NCBI GenBank assembly: GCA_027625915.1
Contig: JANTQA010000036.1
Coordinates: 119,501-183,500 of the forward strand
Origin: Anaeramoeba flamelloides
Lineage: Eukaryota; Metamonada; Anaeramoebidae
DNA length: 64,000 nt
Direction of reading: 5' to 3'
The translations under genes were made by a program, and so were the position numbers. Shown piece by piece: positions 63,436 through 64,000 of the stretch. Within the stretch, counting starts at the first letter, position 1; each line of letters starts with the position of its first letter. The notes under the pieces are model-generated. The model saw only the letters and a list, made by a program, of their open reading frames with translations. It was not told the DNA's origin and ran no database searches.

Positions 63436-64000
63436 CCGAAAACAACAATTTTTACTCAAAAAAAGAAAATTTTGAAATTTTCAGAATTTCCAAATATTTG
63501 TGAATATTTGCAATTTATTTAACATTTTACCAAATATAAGCAATTTATTTATCATTTTATTTTACATTTTAGTTTTTTGGGAAAAATTTGATTTAATATT
63601 ATTATTTACGGATTGATTTAACATTTTATTTAAAATTTTATAGGGGGGGGGGGGGTAGTTAGGATTTTTATATTTTAAAGAGTGGCCTACCCCACCCCCA
63701 CAGGTTTCTAACCTACTCAAGACAGCCCACTAACACTGCCAACCATACACAATTCTAACTCTCTCTAACGTACCCTACTTACACTACCATCACCCATACC
63801 CACCCATAAAAAATGTTAAATAAAATTTCAAATAAAAATATTATATAAAATGTTAGATAAAAACCAAAATATAAAATAAAATGATAAATAAATTGCTTAT
63901 ATTTGGTAAAATGTTAAATAAATTGCAAATATTCGCAAATATTTGGAAATTCTGAAAATTTCAAAATTTTCTTTTTTGAGTAAAAATTGTTGTTTTCGAG
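63436..64000. repeat. Large near-perfect inverted repeat reaching the window edge
   Basis: The left arm 63,436-63,575 (CGAAAACAACAATTTTTACT, TTTCAGAATTTCCAAATATT, AATATAAGCAATTTATTTAT) is matched with only a few changes by the reverse of 63,850-64,000. The match continues beyond the end of the window. The loop holds a run of 13 G (63,643-63,655) and a C-rich tract. Confidence 0.9.
63643..63805. repeat. G13 run and C-rich degenerate tract
   Basis: Thirteen consecutive G, then GTAGTTAGG, and from 63,690 a C-rich plus strand (CTACCCCACCCCCACAGG, GTACCCTACTTACACTACC, CATCACCCATACCCACCCAT). It resembles the tract at 24,955-25,150. It lies at the centre of the inverted repeat. Confidence 0.6.

Overview
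The window looks like nuclear DNA of a very AT-rich, gene-poor protist. Intergenic DNA is mostly poly-A/T-rich. For example, positions 22,261-22,320 hold 10 G/C in 60 bases. The readable protein families are TRIM-like B-box/coiled-coil/filamin/TLDc proteins, ankyrin-BTB proteins with Ser-rich and Asn-rich tracts, 28-residue NLRC3/RNH1-type LRRs, a secreted Kelch protein and a DUF229 sulfatase-fold membrane protein. That mix fits a free-living amoeboid protist; Anaeramoeba (Metamonada) is my best guess, made from memory and not tested. The three long intact genes end in TAA or TGA and have no internal TAA/TAG/TGA, so the standard code is used.

Only three long genes look intact: the DUF229 protein (19,340-21,538, +), a signal-peptide Kelch protein (45,454-46,605, +) and a Lys/Glu-rich multi-pass membrane protein (53,894-56,197, +). 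The first two are far richer in G/C than anything around them. The other host genes look broken. These are an LRR gene and an ankyrin-BTB gene in tandem (7,752-5,058, -), a decayed partial copy of the latter (14,430-15,450), two tandem B-box genes of which one ends in a TLDc domain (33,040-30,775, -), an orphan B-box exon (37,825-37,590, -), and weaker fossils resembling a FRAG1/DRAM membrane protein (1,155-1,644) and a PH domain (48,863-49,039).

Most of the rest is layered mobile-element debris. At least ten families of short inverted-repeat elements begin and end at TA, as Tc1/mariner elements do. They include a palindromic family with TIR TACAGTCAG (six copies plus one half copy), families inserted in (TA)n microsatellites around 28-30 kb, and two elements that abut at 36,593/36,594. 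A transposase C-terminal remnant lies at 29,825-30,007. Two LINE 3' ends keep the reverse transcriptase C-terminal zinc-finger region (14,070-14,420 and 63,118-63,240, both -). Larger families of about 1.2 kb and 2-3 kb are unclassified, and one of these carries a conserved core of about 150 bp of unknown nature. Comparing copies reveals empty sites, which gives a relative order of insertion. No tRNA, rRNA, CRISPR, retrovirus-like or Polinton-like element was recognised.
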